Assembly: GCA_004353515.1 (NCBI GenBank) | Contig: SMNZ01000001.1 | Location: forward strand, 1,302,001-1,366,000 | Length of the DNA: 64,000 nucleotides | Direction: 5' to 3' | From: Alteromonadaceae bacterium M269 | Lineage (GTDB): Bacteria > Pseudomonadota > Gammaproteobacteria > Enterobacterales > Alteromonadaceae | In this document: positions 33,545 to 43,037 of the stretch, in pieces | How the letters are laid out: every line of letters begins with the position of its first letter | How positions within the stretch are numbered: position 1 is the first letter of the stretch | The notes under the pieces: model-generated | What the model was told of the DNA's origin: nothing | Databases searched by the model: none | What the model saw: the letters and a program-made list of their open reading frames with translations, nothing else | Made by a program: the position numbers and the translations under genes

Positions 33545-34285
33545 TTGAAGGGTTTTGTTATCAAAGACACACTTTATGCTCACCCACAGAAAGTGGCGAA
33601 GTTTGAGTTCGATGAAAACGTAGCCGAAGTATTTCCAGATATGATCGAACGGTCTGTCCCTGGTTACGTGACCATTGTTGATTCTATTGGGCAAATGGCG
33701 AATCGTTACGCCACCGAAGGCAGCAATATATATGATTTAGGGTGCTCTCTTGGAGCCGTTAGCTTATCGATCAGCCGACAGATCCAAGCTAAAGAGTGCA
33801 AAATAATCGGCATCGACAACTCGGAAGCGATGATTGAGCGTTGTAAATTGCATTTGAAAGCCTTTAAAGCTCCCTGTGAAATCAATGTGCTATGTCAGGA
33901 TATTCTTCAGACTGAGATTGAAGATGCCAGCGTGGTTGTTATGAACTTCACCATGCAATTTATCGCACCCGAGTTGAGAGCAGAGCTCATAGCTAATATC
34001 TACCGAGGGCTTAAACCTGATGGAGTACTGATAATATCAGAGAAATTACGCCACGATACAGAGGATGGTAACCAGCTGCTGATTGATTTACATCACGAAT
34101 TTAAAAGAAGAAACGGCTACAGTGAACTCGAAATTAGTCAGAAAAGATCGGCACTGGAAGACGTTATGCTGATTGACGATTTTGCCACACATAAAAAACG
34201 CTTAACGGACGCCGGATTTGACGATGTTGTACTTTGGTTCCAATGTTTTAACTTCGCATCCATGGTTGCAATCAAGCAAAAATAG
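33545..34285 (+). CDS. cmoA: Carboxy-S-adenosyl-L-methionine synthase CmoA
   Basis: A 246-aa SAM-fold enzyme that makes carboxy-SAM from prephenate for wobble-uridine modification. The family stretches FDENVAEVFPDMIERSVPGY, IYDLGCSLGAVSLSI, GIDNSEAMIERC, VVMNFTMQFI and HHEFKRRNGYSELEISQKRS all match E. coli CmoA closely. The first start codon is TTG at 33545; no ATG lies before the conserved DTL segment. cmoB follows after nine bases. Confidence 0.95.
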   Translation: MKGFVIKDTLYAHPQKVAKFEFDENVAEVFPDMIERSVPGYVTIVDSIGQMANRYATEGSNIYDLGCSLGAVSLSISRQIQAKECKIIGIDNSEAMIERCKLHLKAFKAPCEINVLCQDILQTEIEDASVVVMNFTMQFIAPELRAELIANIYRGLKPDGVLIISEKLRHDTEDGNQLLIDLHHEFKRRNGYSELEISQKRSALEDVMLIDDFATHKKRLTDAGFDDVVLWFQCFNFASMVAIKQK

Positions 34286-34294
34286 GACATTATC

Positions 34295-35263
34295 TTGAAA
34301 GTCGACTGGTACCAACCCCTTTATCAACAACTTGCCACCTCCCCTTTAAGCGCTTGGCTTGAAACACTGCCAGCGCATATGGCCGAATGGCAGAAGAAAC
34401 CTCACGGCGAATTTACTAAATGGCTAAAGCTGTTAAAAAAGCTACCTAAAACGGAAGTCGGTCAAATTGAGCTAAGCGACCAGGTTTCATTTGGTTCAAA
34501 ACAAGATATCGACGAATATACGCAGAAATTCATCGAAGGTTTATTACAACAGTTTAAACCTTGGCGAAAAGGCCCTTTCCATATTCATGACATTCACATT
34601 GATACAGAATGGCGTTCAGATTGGAAGTGGGATAGATTGGTTTCACATATCAAGCCATTGGAAGGAAAACATGTTCTTGATGTGGGTTGTGGCAACGGTT
34701 ATCACATGTGGAGAATGTTGGCACAGAACCCAGAATTGGTTATTGGTGTCGATCCAACAGAGCTATTTCTTACTCAGTTTCAAGCAATAAAGCATTTCAA
34801 CCCTGATCCTAGAATCCATCTTGTCCCCTTGGGGATTGAAGATATGCCTCCACTTGGCGCGTTTGATTGTGTGTTTTCCATGGGAGTGATGTATCACCGT
34901 AAAAGTCCTATGGACTTTTTGGTTCAATTAAAGCAGCTTCTCGCTCCTGGCGGTCAGCTCGTATTAGAAACCCTAGTTGTCGATGGTGATAAAAATACTG
35001 TTCTTATGGCGGGGGAGCGTTATGCTCAGATGCGCAACGTTTGGTTCCTACCTAGTACCCTTGCGTTGGAACATTGGCTAGACAGACTTGGCTTTAAAAA
35101 TATCAGCACTGTAGACGTCAGCAAAACCACAGTTGAAGAACAGCGTTCAACACAGTGGATGACCAACCATTCATTAAAGGATTTCTTGGATCCCGATGAT
35201 CCATATAAGACTATTGAAGGAGAGCCTGCTCCAGTAAGAGCTGTTATCATTGCAGAACGATAA
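34295..35263 (+). CDS. cmoB: tRNA U34 carboxymethyltransferase CmoB
   Basis: A 322-aa enzyme that moves the carboxymethyl group from CmoA's product to 5-hydroxyuridine 34 of tRNA. Seen are the N-terminal WYQPLYQQL, the SAM-binding VLDVGCGNGYHMWRML, IGVDPTELFLTQFQAI, VFSMGVMYHRKSP and the C-terminal TQWMTNHSLKDFLDP, all CmoB signatures. The start is TTG at 34295. Forms an operon with cmoA. Confidence 0.95.
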   Translation: MKVDWYQPLYQQLATSPLSAWLETLPAHMAEWQKKPHGEFTKWLKLLKKLPKTEVGQIELSDQVSFGSKQDIDEYTQKFIEGLLQQFKPWRKGPFHIHDIHIDTEWRSDWKWDRLVSHIKPLEGKHVLDVGCGNGYHMWRMLAQNPELVIGVDPTELFLTQFQAIKHFNPDPRIHLVPLGIEDMPPLGAFDCVFSMGVMYHRKSPMDFLVQLKQLLAPGGQLVLETLVVDGDKNTVLMAGERYAQMRNVWFLPSTLALEHWLDRLGFKNISTVDVSKTTVEEQRSTQWMTNHSLKDFLDPDDPYKTIEGEPAPVRAVIIAER

Positions 35264-35343
35264 TCTACGTACAGCACCTAAAACCACTATAATGAATACA
35301 AACGCATGTTTGTGGTGTATCTGGAACATATAGGGTCTTTATT

Positions 35344-38300
35344 TTGAAAACGGTATGGCGTGGCAGAAATGACAAGCTGCTTATGCCTTTCATCTTTGTA
35401 CTGATACTTGCACCAATAGCGACTTACGATCAGACGTTGTTTCACTCGCTGGTTGAGTTAGCAGCTGTCTTTATCGGTATTTCGGCCTTTATAGCAACTT
35501 TGAGCACATTCAAGTACTCGCGCTCAAGCCACTCTCTGTACCTAGGGACAGGCTATCTCTGTGTCGCATTTTTAGATCTTGGGCACTTACTCACATCAAT
35601 ACCGGATCACGTCCCTAATGTTAGGGATGATGCCACTGTTCAGTTATGGCTGTTCGCTAGGGTCGTCGAAGCGTTCATTTTACTTACCTTTATCGACTTC
35701 GCTGACAAGAAGGTTAAACCGCTAGTTTTTATTCTAGGTTCAATAGCTACACTCATTGGCATACTTTACGTCGTTAAAACCAACGTATTACCTGTTTTAT
35801 ATACGCCACAAACAGGTTATAGCGTTGAAATGCAGTATACCGAGTATGTCGTAATTGCAGTGATCGGATTGGCTGTTTTACGTTTAATAAAAAACCGAAA
35901 ACAAGCAGGAACCAATAAAGAATATGGCTTACTCATTATTGCTGTGTCGCTGACGTTCTTGGCAGAAGTATTATTTTCTGAGCCACTCAGAGCATTAAAT
36001 TTATCACCAGCATTTGGTCAGATAGCAAAGCTACTCTCATTCTGGATGCTCTATCTTGCACTGGTTGAAAACACCTTGACCAAGCCCTTTGCGGCTTTAT
36101 TGAATAGCTTTAATACGTACAACCACTTACCGGATGCCATCACCATTGTCGATGAAAACGGAGCTATCATTCAAAGTAATGCCAGTGTTAGTAAATTCAC
36201 GCCCTTCAACGAAAAAACCATTATAGGGCAGAACGTACACAAGCTATTCCATAGTCCAGATGTTGCAGAAGAAGACTGCCCTATTTGTAAGGCAGTTATG
36301 GGCAAGAACCTCCCTCAAACATACGAAGTATCTAGAGATCAAAAACGACTTGAAATCAGAGTGTCTGCTGCGAGTTCAGTATCTGGAGGCTTCGGGGTCG
36401 TTCACATCTGTCACGATATGACGGTAAGGCATGTCGCTGAGCAAAATCTTGGGTTAATCAGTCGACTATTCAACATGTTGCGCCTGACTAACCAAGCTAT
36501 TTTTAAACATGAAGACGAGCTTTCGCTATTAAAAGAGTTTTGTGACATCGCGATTAATGTCGGTCAATTTGAGCTCGCTTGGTTTGGTACAGTTGAAGGC
36601 GATATCGTTGTTCCTCTGACCTATGCTGGCGATCATGGTGACTACATCAGAAAAGCAAAAGTAAATGTTGCTGAAGGTGAAACAGCAAATGGCCCTATCG
36701 CCCTGGCACTTCGCAATAACGATATATTCTATGTTAACAACATGGATACCGACCCTATTTTTAAGCCTTGGCGCAAACCGGCCAGAGAAGCTGGCTTTAA
36801 ATCAGTCGTTGTTATGCCTTGGGAAAGAAACGGCGCTGCAGTCGGATTCTTCGCACTTTATGCAAGAGAATATGATGCCTTCGATGAAGCGACTCTTGAT
36901 CTCATTAAAAGCTTGAGCAAAGACATTAGTCGCATTCTGACCTACATAGAAGCTGAGAAAATAAAAAGTGAGACAGAAAAGCGACTCACCGACTTATCCC
37001 GAGCTATTGAACAAAGCGAAAGCGCAATCCTCATTACCGATGTTGATCTTAACATTGAGTACGTAAACGACTATTTCTGCCGCCTAAACCAATATGAGCC
37101 TAAGGACATTGTCGGTAAGTGCGCCACTAAAGTATTTAATTTTGATAAAGAGACCAAGAGCGTTATCAACGAAGCCTTAGAAACAGTCTATCAAGGTAAG
37201 AGTTGGGAAGGTGAAATATTCATCGACAAGCTAGGAGACAGGGAATATTGGTTTTACCAAAATGTCGCTCCAGTTTTATCTAACGACGGTGAAATGGTTC
37301 AGATTATATGGACGTCTCGAGACAATACCGAGTTGCACAACGCGCAGCAGACTATTTCTCAACTGGCGTTTTACGACACCTTAACGAATTTACCTAATAG
37401 ACGTTTGTTTCATGATCGCATGACACAGTCACTGCAACTATCCAAAAGAAACAATAAGCAATTCGCCCTGCTCTTTTTCGACATAGACGACTTCAAAGCT
37501 GTTAACGATATTATGGGGCATAGCTACGGCGATATGCTGTTGCAGCATATGGCAGAAGTACTCAAGACTTGCGTTCGTGAGTCGGATACAGTGGCTAGAC
37601 TGGGCGGAGATGAATTCACCATTATTTTGCAAGATATTGAAAATGAACGCCAAGTTAAGCTCATTGCCACTAAAATAATATCGAGCTTGAACAAAGCGGC
37701 TCAAATTGGCGATAGGTTGATGTCTGTTTCAACCAGTATTGGTGTTAGCGTTTATCCTAACCACGGCACAGATTGCAATACGTTGATGAAAAAAGCCGAT
37801 ATGGCGATGTATCACGCCAAGAGCTTAGGTAAAAATACCTGCAAGATTTTTGACGATTCAATTGCGCAAGATCACGTTCAGCGCGCCAAAATGCAAGACG
37901 CTATTCAAAAAGCACTGTCTGTCGAGGAATTTAGCTTAAACTATCAACCCCAGTACAGTGTAGTCGATGGTCGCCTCGTCGGTGTTGAGGCGCTAATTCG
38001 CTGGTATAAAGGCGGCACAGAACTTATTTGTCCAGATAAATTTATTGGTGTTGCAGAACAAAGCGACCTCATCATTGATATTGATCAGTGGGTTATCCAC
38101 CAAGCTTGTCATGAGATGAAAAAGCTATTAGACAAGGGCTTCCCTAACGTCAAACTTGCTGTAAACATCTCAGCGGTACACTTCAAGTATTCGCGATACC
38201 TCATCAACACCATTGATTCTGCGCTTAAAGAATCCGGCTTCCCACCTCATCTTTTGCAAATTGAAATGACAGAAGGCTCTCTGGTTGAAGACGCCACTCT

Positions 38301-38667
38301 GGCTGTTGAAACCATCAATGCCATCAAGAACTTTGGCGTTAGCATTGCCATTGACGACTTCGGCACTGGATACTCTTCTCTAGCTTACTTAAAGCGTTTC
38401 CCTGTTGATCTCATCAAAATCGACAGAAGCTTTATGTATGACCTAGAGAACGACAATACTGACCGCTCTATCGTAGACGCCATTATCAACATGGCTCATA
38501 GCTTAAACCTAGAAGTTCTAGCCGAAGGCGTGGAAAAACAAAACCAACTCGATTATCTTGCACGCAATCACTGTAACTTTGCTCAAGGTTACTTTTTCGC
38601 AAAACCCATGACTTCCGGGTCTTTGTATGAGTATTGGGAAAAAACAACCTCAAAGTATTTAAACTAA
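35344..38667 (+). CDS. MASE3-PAS-GAF-PAS-GGDEF-EAL c-di-GMP signalling protein
   Basis: A 1107-aa membrane sensor. An N-terminal MASE3-type domain with about seven helices spans residues 1-245 (STFKYSRSSHSLYLGTGYL), followed by a PAS domain (about 255-375) with a C-x-x-C pair (EEDCPICKA), a GAF domain (about 390-540), a second PAS (about 545-665), GGDEF (motif at 754-758) and EAL (motif at 882-884). The GGDEF motif is intact and carries the inhibitory I-site RxxD five residues upstream (RESD). The EAL motif and DDFGTGYSSL are also intact, so both synthesis and breakdown of c-di-GMP are possible. The start is TTG at 35344. No other signalling gene is nearby. Confidence 0.93.
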   Translation: MKTVWRGRNDKLLMPFIFVLILAPIATYDQTLFHSLVELAAVFIGISAFIATLSTFKYSRSSHSLYLGTGYLCVAFLDLGHLLTSIPDHVPNVRDDATVQLWLFARVVEAFILLTFIDFADKKVKPLVFILGSIATLIGILYVVKTNVLPVLYTPQTGYSVEMQYTEYVVIAVIGLAVLRLIKNRKQAGTNKEYGLLIIAVSLTFLAEVLFSEPLRALNLSPAFGQIAKLLSFWMLYLALVENTLTKPFAALLNSFNTYNHLPDAITIVDENGAIIQSNASVSKFTPFNEKTIIGQNVHKLFHSPDVAEEDCPICKAVMGKNLPQTYEVSRDQKRLEIRVSAASSVSGGFGVVHICHDMTVRHVAEQNLGLISRLFNMLRLTNQAIFKHEDELSLLKEFCDIAINVGQFELAWFGTVEGDIVVPLTYAGDHGDYIRKAKVNVAEGETANGPIALALRNNDIFYVNNMDTDPIFKPWRKPAREAGFKSVVVMPWERNGAAVGFFALYAREYDAFDEATLDLIKSLSKDISRILTYIEAEKIKSETEKRLTDLSRAIEQSESAILITDVDLNIEYVNDYFCRLNQYEPKDIVGKCATKVFNFDKETKSVINEALETVYQGKSWEGEIFIDKLGDREYWFYQNVAPVLSNDGEMVQIIWTSRDNTELHNAQQTISQLAFYDTLTNLPNRRLFHDRMTQSLQLSKRNNKQFALLFFDIDDFKAVNDIMGHSYGDMLLQHMAEVLKTCVRESDTVARLGGDEFTIILQDIENERQVKLIATKIISSLNKAAQIGDRLMSVSTSIGVSVYPNHGTDCNTLMKKADMAMYHAKSLGKNTCKIFDDSIAQDHVQRAKMQDAIQKALSVEEFSLNYQPQYSVVDGRLVGVEALIRWYKGGTELICPDKFIGVAEQSDLIIDIDQWVIHQACHEMKKLLDKGFPNVKLAVNISAVHFKYSRYLINTIDSALKESGFPPHLLQIEMTEGSLVEDATLAVETINAIKNFGVSIAIDDFGTGYSSLAYLKRFPVDLIKIDRSFMYDLENDNTDRSIVDAIINMAHSLNLEVLAEGVEKQNQLDYLARNHCNFAQGYFFAKPMTSGSLYEYWEKTTSKYLN

Positions 38668-38727
38668 AGCGTCATATTTCCAAGGTATAGTAGGTCGATT
38701 GCTGAAAGCGCCATAGTACCTTTCTTA

Positions 38728-39702
38728 ATGGAGGCAAGTTGTCACTATATGGATATCTGTAAAAACTTACTCACTTCAAGAGAGTTTTATCTAGTTATTG
38801 CCTTTATTTTTCTTCTTTTTAACCCTAAAAACACTCGGGCTAGTAGCCACGGCGGCATTCAACTCAACGTTGAGGTCACTTTTGGCACTCATAATGCCAC
38901 CTCACGAATTGGGTTATTAGCATTTGGAGCGGCTGCAGAGAGCAACTTAGCCACAGAACTAGGCGCAGGAGTTTGGGCTCAGACTCACTTAAAACGTTTC
39001 GGAGCAAGAACAACTGGGTGGTCTATTGGTTATGATTCTTTTGGCCTCGTAGGCATTGGCGACAACTCAAACCTTTTAGGTTCAGCACTCAGTGAATCAA
39101 TAGCCTCCCCCATTTATCGCGAGCGGTCAGAAAAGAGCTTCTTAGGTGTGGGCTTTGGTGTTATCGATGAAAACATATCAGGGTCACTTAATAAATTCGG
39201 TCTCAAGCGTGGAAAGCTTATCCTCAGAGCTGCCAATAAAACGAGCTCGCTGCATGTCACCTTTGCTAACGACTTAAGAGAAAGCATTCTTCGTGGAGGA
39301 GCCACCGATTATGGACAAACCGCCGCACTAGCGATTCAATATAACCAGATCCGTCGAGATAGCCTGACTCAATTCGGTATTGGTTTAGATTTCTTCACGC
39401 CTCAGCCTGACTACAATCAAGCCCCAAATAATCGGCTTAACTCCAGCGAAGGCCGTAAACGTGTTTGGAACACGACCAAACCCTGGGACAAGTTGTTTAA
39501 TGCTAATCTTTTCTTTGAGTTTGCCAGGCAGGACGACGAAGGCACTATATCAACTAAGATCGGAATCGATAGCCCTAAACTGGGTGCCTATGCACAGAAC
39601 AAAATACATGATGGGTTTGGTCTCTTGCCTCGATACCCTTGGCCAGTCAATCAAAAAGATAAGCTATTCTTCGAAGCAAACGTCAGTAAAAGAGTGCACT
39701 AG
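38728..39702 (+). CDS. Secreted protein of unknown function, possibly related to polymorphic toxin type 23
   Basis: A 324-aa exported protein (hydrophobic core YLVIAFIFLLF). The mature part is Gly- and aromatic-rich with alternating beta-like segments. Residues 180-230 hold ND, then TDYGQTAALAIQY, then FGIGLDFFTPQP, which follows the spacing N-D...D-x-x-x-T-A...Y...G-x-x-[LF]-F-T-x-x-P that I associate with the toxin-23 domain of polymorphic toxins; the match is weak and comes from memory. A plain outer-membrane beta-barrel is an alternative. ATG at 38728 gives the longest form; ATG at 38749 is also possible. The LRR lipoprotein gene starts seven bases after its stop. Confidence 0.6.
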   Translation: MEASCHYMDICKNLLTSREFYLVIAFIFLLFNPKNTRASSHGGIQLNVEVTFGTHNATSRIGLLAFGAAAESNLATELGAGVWAQTHLKRFGARTTGWSIGYDSFGLVGIGDNSNLLGSALSESIASPIYRERSEKSFLGVGFGVIDENISGSLNKFGLKRGKLILRAANKTSSLHVTFANDLRESILRGGATDYGQTAALAIQYNQIRRDSLTQFGIGLDFFTPQPDYNQAPNNRLNSSEGRKRVWNTTKPWDKLFNANLFFEFARQDDEGTISTKIGIDSPKLGAYAQNKIHDGFGLLPRYPWPVNQKDKLFFEANVSKRVH

Positions 39703-39708
39703 ATCGCT

Positions 39709-40695
39709 ATGAAATTAACAACTAAACTCGTACTGGCAGCTTCCCTACTCCATTTATCAGGTTGTGAAACCTACAGAACCTATTATGGAGAAACTGCTCA
39801 AGAAGTTAAGGTCGAGGCTACGCAGTATAGACTCGATTTAAGCTATAGCTCTCTGGAAAGGTTGCCGCCAAATTTATCACTCAAAGAAGAGTTAAGGACA
39901 TTAAACCTCAGTGGCAATCCCAAACTAGACTTACAAAGCGCCGTTGCAGAGCTATGTAAACTCCCCAATTTACACATTTTACTGCTTAACGATATGCAGC
40001 TTAAGGCGATCCCTGAAGCTATTGCAGATTGCCCCGCACTAACGCAGATATCTTTATCCAAAAACCCAGAGTTAAATTTCAACCAAACTTTTCAAACGCT
40101 GAGCACACTTAACCTTGAATTTCTCGATATTTCAGACAACCAGCTAAATGAACTACCACAAGAGCTCAGTCTTTTAAAAACACTGAAAGATTTGCGTTTG
40201 AGTGGCAACCATATCTCGTCACCACAAGCTTATATAACGCTAGCAAAGCTGCCCCAGCTTTTTTCCTTATGGCTGAACAATAACGCTCTAACGGACTTAC
40301 CGAACGAGATCGGGCTTTTACCTCGGGTAGGATATTTGTATTTAGATAATAATTCACTAACCGAGTTGCCAAATGGCATTGTCTACATGCGTCGATTAAG
40401 CTCATTATGGTTAGGTCACAACTGTTTCCAACAAATTCCAGCTGTGCTAGCCAATACTGGGGTTTATATGGTTTTTTTGAACAATAATCGTATTACAAGG
40501 ATTGGAGAACGGTTTGAAAAGGGGGCTTTCTTTATTCAGGGTATTGCTCTTGATAATAATTACCTTACTGAACACCAAACAAAAGCGGCTAAAAAGATAT
40601 TTTACGATACCTTTATCTATTCTGACGCAAACCAGCTTCCTCAAAACTCTCTGGCGTCATGTATGCCCAATAGAACCTCTGAAACGGCAAGTTAA
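39709..40695 (+). CDS. Leucine-rich-repeat lipoprotein
   Basis: A 328-aa protein with a lipoprotein signal ending LLHLSGC, so Cys19 would carry lipid and the protein would sit in the outer membrane. About nine repeats of roughly 23 residues follow, with the pattern LxxLxLxxNxLxxLPxxI (for example LFSLWLNNNALTDLP and VGYLYLDNNSLTELP). LRR proteins bind other proteins. It starts seven bases after the secreted protein gene, so the two are almost surely cotranscribed and may interact. The first repeats (LRTLNLSGNPKLDL) are less regular than the later ones. Confidence 0.85.
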   Translation: MKLTTKLVLAASLLHLSGCETYRTYYGETAQEVKVEATQYRLDLSYSSLERLPPNLSLKEELRTLNLSGNPKLDLQSAVAELCKLPNLHILLLNDMQLKAIPEAIADCPALTQISLSKNPELNFNQTFQTLSTLNLEFLDISDNQLNELPQELSLLKTLKDLRLSGNHISSPQAYITLAKLPQLFSLWLNNNALTDLPNEIGLLPRVGYLYLDNNSLTELPNGIVYMRRLSSLWLGHNCFQQIPAVLANTGVYMVFLNNNRITRIGERFEKGAFFIQGIALDNNYLTEHQTKAAKKIFYDTFIYSDANQLPQNSLASCMPNRTSETAS

Positions 40696-41114
40696 GTAGT
40701 TGGTGATATTTAGCCAAATATTGTTAGCTTCTATTCCCCCCATTACAAAGTGCCCACAAAATAGCTTTCTCACTCTCCATTATTTCGACAAATATACGAA
40801 TAAAGCAACCAATCAATTTAAAATTACAGCTATACAATCGCCCACAATTCAAACCAAAAATAAAATACAAAAGAAACCAGTTAACTTATAAATTTAAAAC
40901 ATAAAAATAATATAAACTAAGAATTTATATAAAAAAGTTTACATATGAAAAACAAACAACCGATAGTTACAAACTCGTTATAAAATCATATACATTCTTT
41001 ACAAACAGCCCAAATTTAATGCGTAATATTTTTCCTGCGAAATTTATCGAATTAGAAATGAAAGATAAGAATCGCTCCCTAGAAATAATTGATTTTTTAA
41101 ATGGAGTAATTTTT
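40696..41114. other. AT-rich intergenic region
   Basis: 419 bases, strongly A-rich on this strand, without a convincing gene. An open frame leads into the next gene from 41019, but the better start is the GTG at 41115. I see no repeat or hairpin of note. Confidence 0.5.
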
Positions 41115-42314
41115 GTGAAAAAAATATATAAAGGCCTTTTGCTATCAACCTTACTTTTTTCAGCGATTGGCACATCACAAGCAGCCTATTTTCCAAAAGC
41201 CGCTGGTAACGTTTATGTTATGGATAACAATCCTGCAGGTAATAACGTTATCGCTTTTACACGCTTTGTAAACGGTCGACTATCAAGGTTAGGCTCTGTT
41301 AGCACAGGAGGCTTAGGTGCCGGAGATAATGCAGAAGCTGATCCATTGGGAAGTCAAGAATCAGTTATATTAAGCGAAAATGGCAAAAATCTATACTTAG
41401 TTAATGCCGGCTCCAACACTATCTCTGTCTTCTATTTAACTCGCAGAGGCCGCCCTATCCTTATCCAAGAGGTATCGTCAGAAGGCACATTCCCAGTGAG
41501 CTTAACAACCGACGGAGACGTTTTATACGTTCTTAACGCTGGTGACAATGGCTCAATCGCTGGCTACTCAATCAGCAAAAGTGGCAAATTATCCTTGATG
41601 TCAGACTCTATCCGTAGCTTAGAAACAGGGCAAGAAGGTATCCCAGAAGGGGGATTACGTAATTTAGCACCAGGTGACATCGCTTTCGATACAGTTGAAC
41701 GCCGATTGGTCATTCCTTTTGGTCGCGGTACTGAATTAGGTGATGGACGCATCCTAAGTTTTGAAGTTAATGACCAAGGTCTTCCATCAGATGAATTTGT
41801 TGAAACGGTAGCTACTGGACGCTTACCTTTTAGTGTCGACTTCACTCAAAACGGCATCCCGTTAATCGCAGAAGCACTTGGCGCTGAAGGTGGAGAGCCA
41901 ACAGGCGGCAGCTTATCTTCTTTCCAGTTCTCATCAGCTGGTGCTGATATTAGCCCGATGGACATCATCGCTAATGGGCAAGCAGCAACATGCTGGGTAA
42001 GAGCAGGTAGCGAAACAGATTTCGCATTTACCAGTAATACTAATGGCGGCTCTATCAGCTCCTACCAAGTAAGCCGAAATGGAGAGCTAACACTACTCAA
42101 TGCTGAAGCAGCAACTGATATTGGTTTACCTATAGACTTCGATTTAACTGATGACGACGCTTTCTTGTATGTCACTACTTCAAGCGAAGGCGGTGTTAGA
42201 GGCTACCGTGTTAACAAGGCTACTGGCGACCTTATCTCACTAGGTTTATTTGGTGGTAACTTACCTATATTCGAGAACGATGGGTTCGCACCTCAAGGAT
42301 TAGCGGTTCGATAG
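41115..42314 (+). CDS. Exported beta-propeller protein (lactonase-like fold)
   Basis: A 399-aa protein with a signal peptide (MKKIYKGLLLSTLLFSAIGTSQAA). About seven repeated blades of 45-55 residues have patterns such as GNVYVMDNNPAGNNVIAF, KNLYLVNAGSNTISVF and DVLYVLNAGDNGSIAGY, which resemble the 6-phosphogluconolactonase/YVTN propeller group. Exported members usually bind ligands or act in the envelope; no activity can be named. The GTG at 41115, nine bases behind GGAG, is preferred over the 32-residue longer frame because the signal peptide then begins the protein. A terminator follows. Confidence 0.75.
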   Translation: MKKIYKGLLLSTLLFSAIGTSQAAYFPKAAGNVYVMDNNPAGNNVIAFTRFVNGRLSRLGSVSTGGLGAGDNAEADPLGSQESVILSENGKNLYLVNAGSNTISVFYLTRRGRPILIQEVSSEGTFPVSLTTDGDVLYVLNAGDNGSIAGYSISKSGKLSLMSDSIRSLETGQEGIPEGGLRNLAPGDIAFDTVERRLVIPFGRGTELGDGRILSFEVNDQGLPSDEFVETVATGRLPFSVDFTQNGIPLIAEALGAEGGEPTGGSLSSFQFSSAGADISPMDIIANGQAATCWVRAGSETDFAFTSNTNGGSISSYQVSRNGELTLLNAEAATDIGLPIDFDLTDDDAFLYVTTSSEGGVRGYRVNKATGDLISLGLFGGNLPIFENDGFAPQGLAVR

Positions 42315-42332
42315 AACAGATTCTATACCCTC

Positions 42333-42365
42333 ACCTAAGCGGCTCTGGTCGCTTAGGTTGTTTGA
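42333..42365 (+). terminator. Terminator after the beta-propeller gene
   Basis: Stem ACCTAAGCG / CGCTTAGGT with an 8-base loop, followed by TGTTTGATTTT. It excludes a start of the next gene at the TTG 42358. Confidence 0.8.
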
Positions 42366-42384
42366 TTTTGATAAAGCAGAAATT

Positions 42385-42954
42385 ATGAAGACAGTATTAA
42401 CCTTTAGTTTATCTCTAATCATTCTTTTAGGAATTATGCTATTTAATTTCGACAAAGAACCTCAAATATCTCGGCAGGACAACACTATTCACTCACCTCA
42501 GGAGTCGTTTAATGGTGTCCCTTCTAGTCATCAAGCGAGCACTCTAGCTCCCCGAGCTGAAGAGTCACTTTTAGTCGATGAAAAGACTATCACTAATGCT
42601 GAACGTACCCCAGAACCATTGAGCAATAACCTCAATCAAATTGAACTTTCAGAATTAGCGAATGAAGAAGAGATTATTTTTTACGACAAGTTACTCGAAA
42701 AATTAATTATAAAAGATCGTGAAACTGGAGAAATAATCTACGAAACACAACTTTCTGAGGAATTGCTGGCACAAAATCTTTCTGGTTCATTTAAAACAAA
42801 TGATGAAACTTATCAGAATAATAGTGCATTAGTTAACTCACAGGAAAATTTAGATCCTGACAACAATACTTTTACTTTACTACCAAATGAGGATGAGCCA
42901 GAAGTACTTATCTTGAACGAAAATGGTGAAGAGAAAATTATCCACATCGAATAA
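42385..42954 (+). CDS. Hypothetical acidic membrane-anchored protein
   Basis: A 189-aa protein starting at ATG 42385: one N-terminal membrane segment (VLTFSLSLIILLGIMLF) and a long, strongly acidic, low-complexity exported part rich in Asn, Glu and Ser with repeated phrases such as NEEEIIFYDKL and NEDEPEVLILNENGEE. I recognise no family. It lies between two terminators and so is probably a single-gene unit. Confidence 0.55.
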   Translation: MKTVLTFSLSLIILLGIMLFNFDKEPQISRQDNTIHSPQESFNGVPSSHQASTLAPRAEESLLVDEKTITNAERTPEPLSNNLNQIELSELANEEEIIFYDKLLEKLIIKDRETGEIIYETQLSEELLAQNLSGSFKTNDETYQNNSALVNSQENLDPDNNTFTLLPNEDEPEVLILNENGEEKIIHIE

Positions 42955-43011
42955 ATATCAAGTAAAAATAACTAAAAATTCACATTTGCAACTTTCATAC
43001 TATAAAGCAGT

Positions 43012-43037
43012 TCTAGGTTTACCCTAGATTTGTTTTT
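43012..43037 (+). terminator. Terminator after the acidic protein gene
   Basis: Stem TCTAGG / CCTAGA with a 5-base loop followed by TTTGTTTTT. The stem is short, but the T-run is good. Confidence 0.65.
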
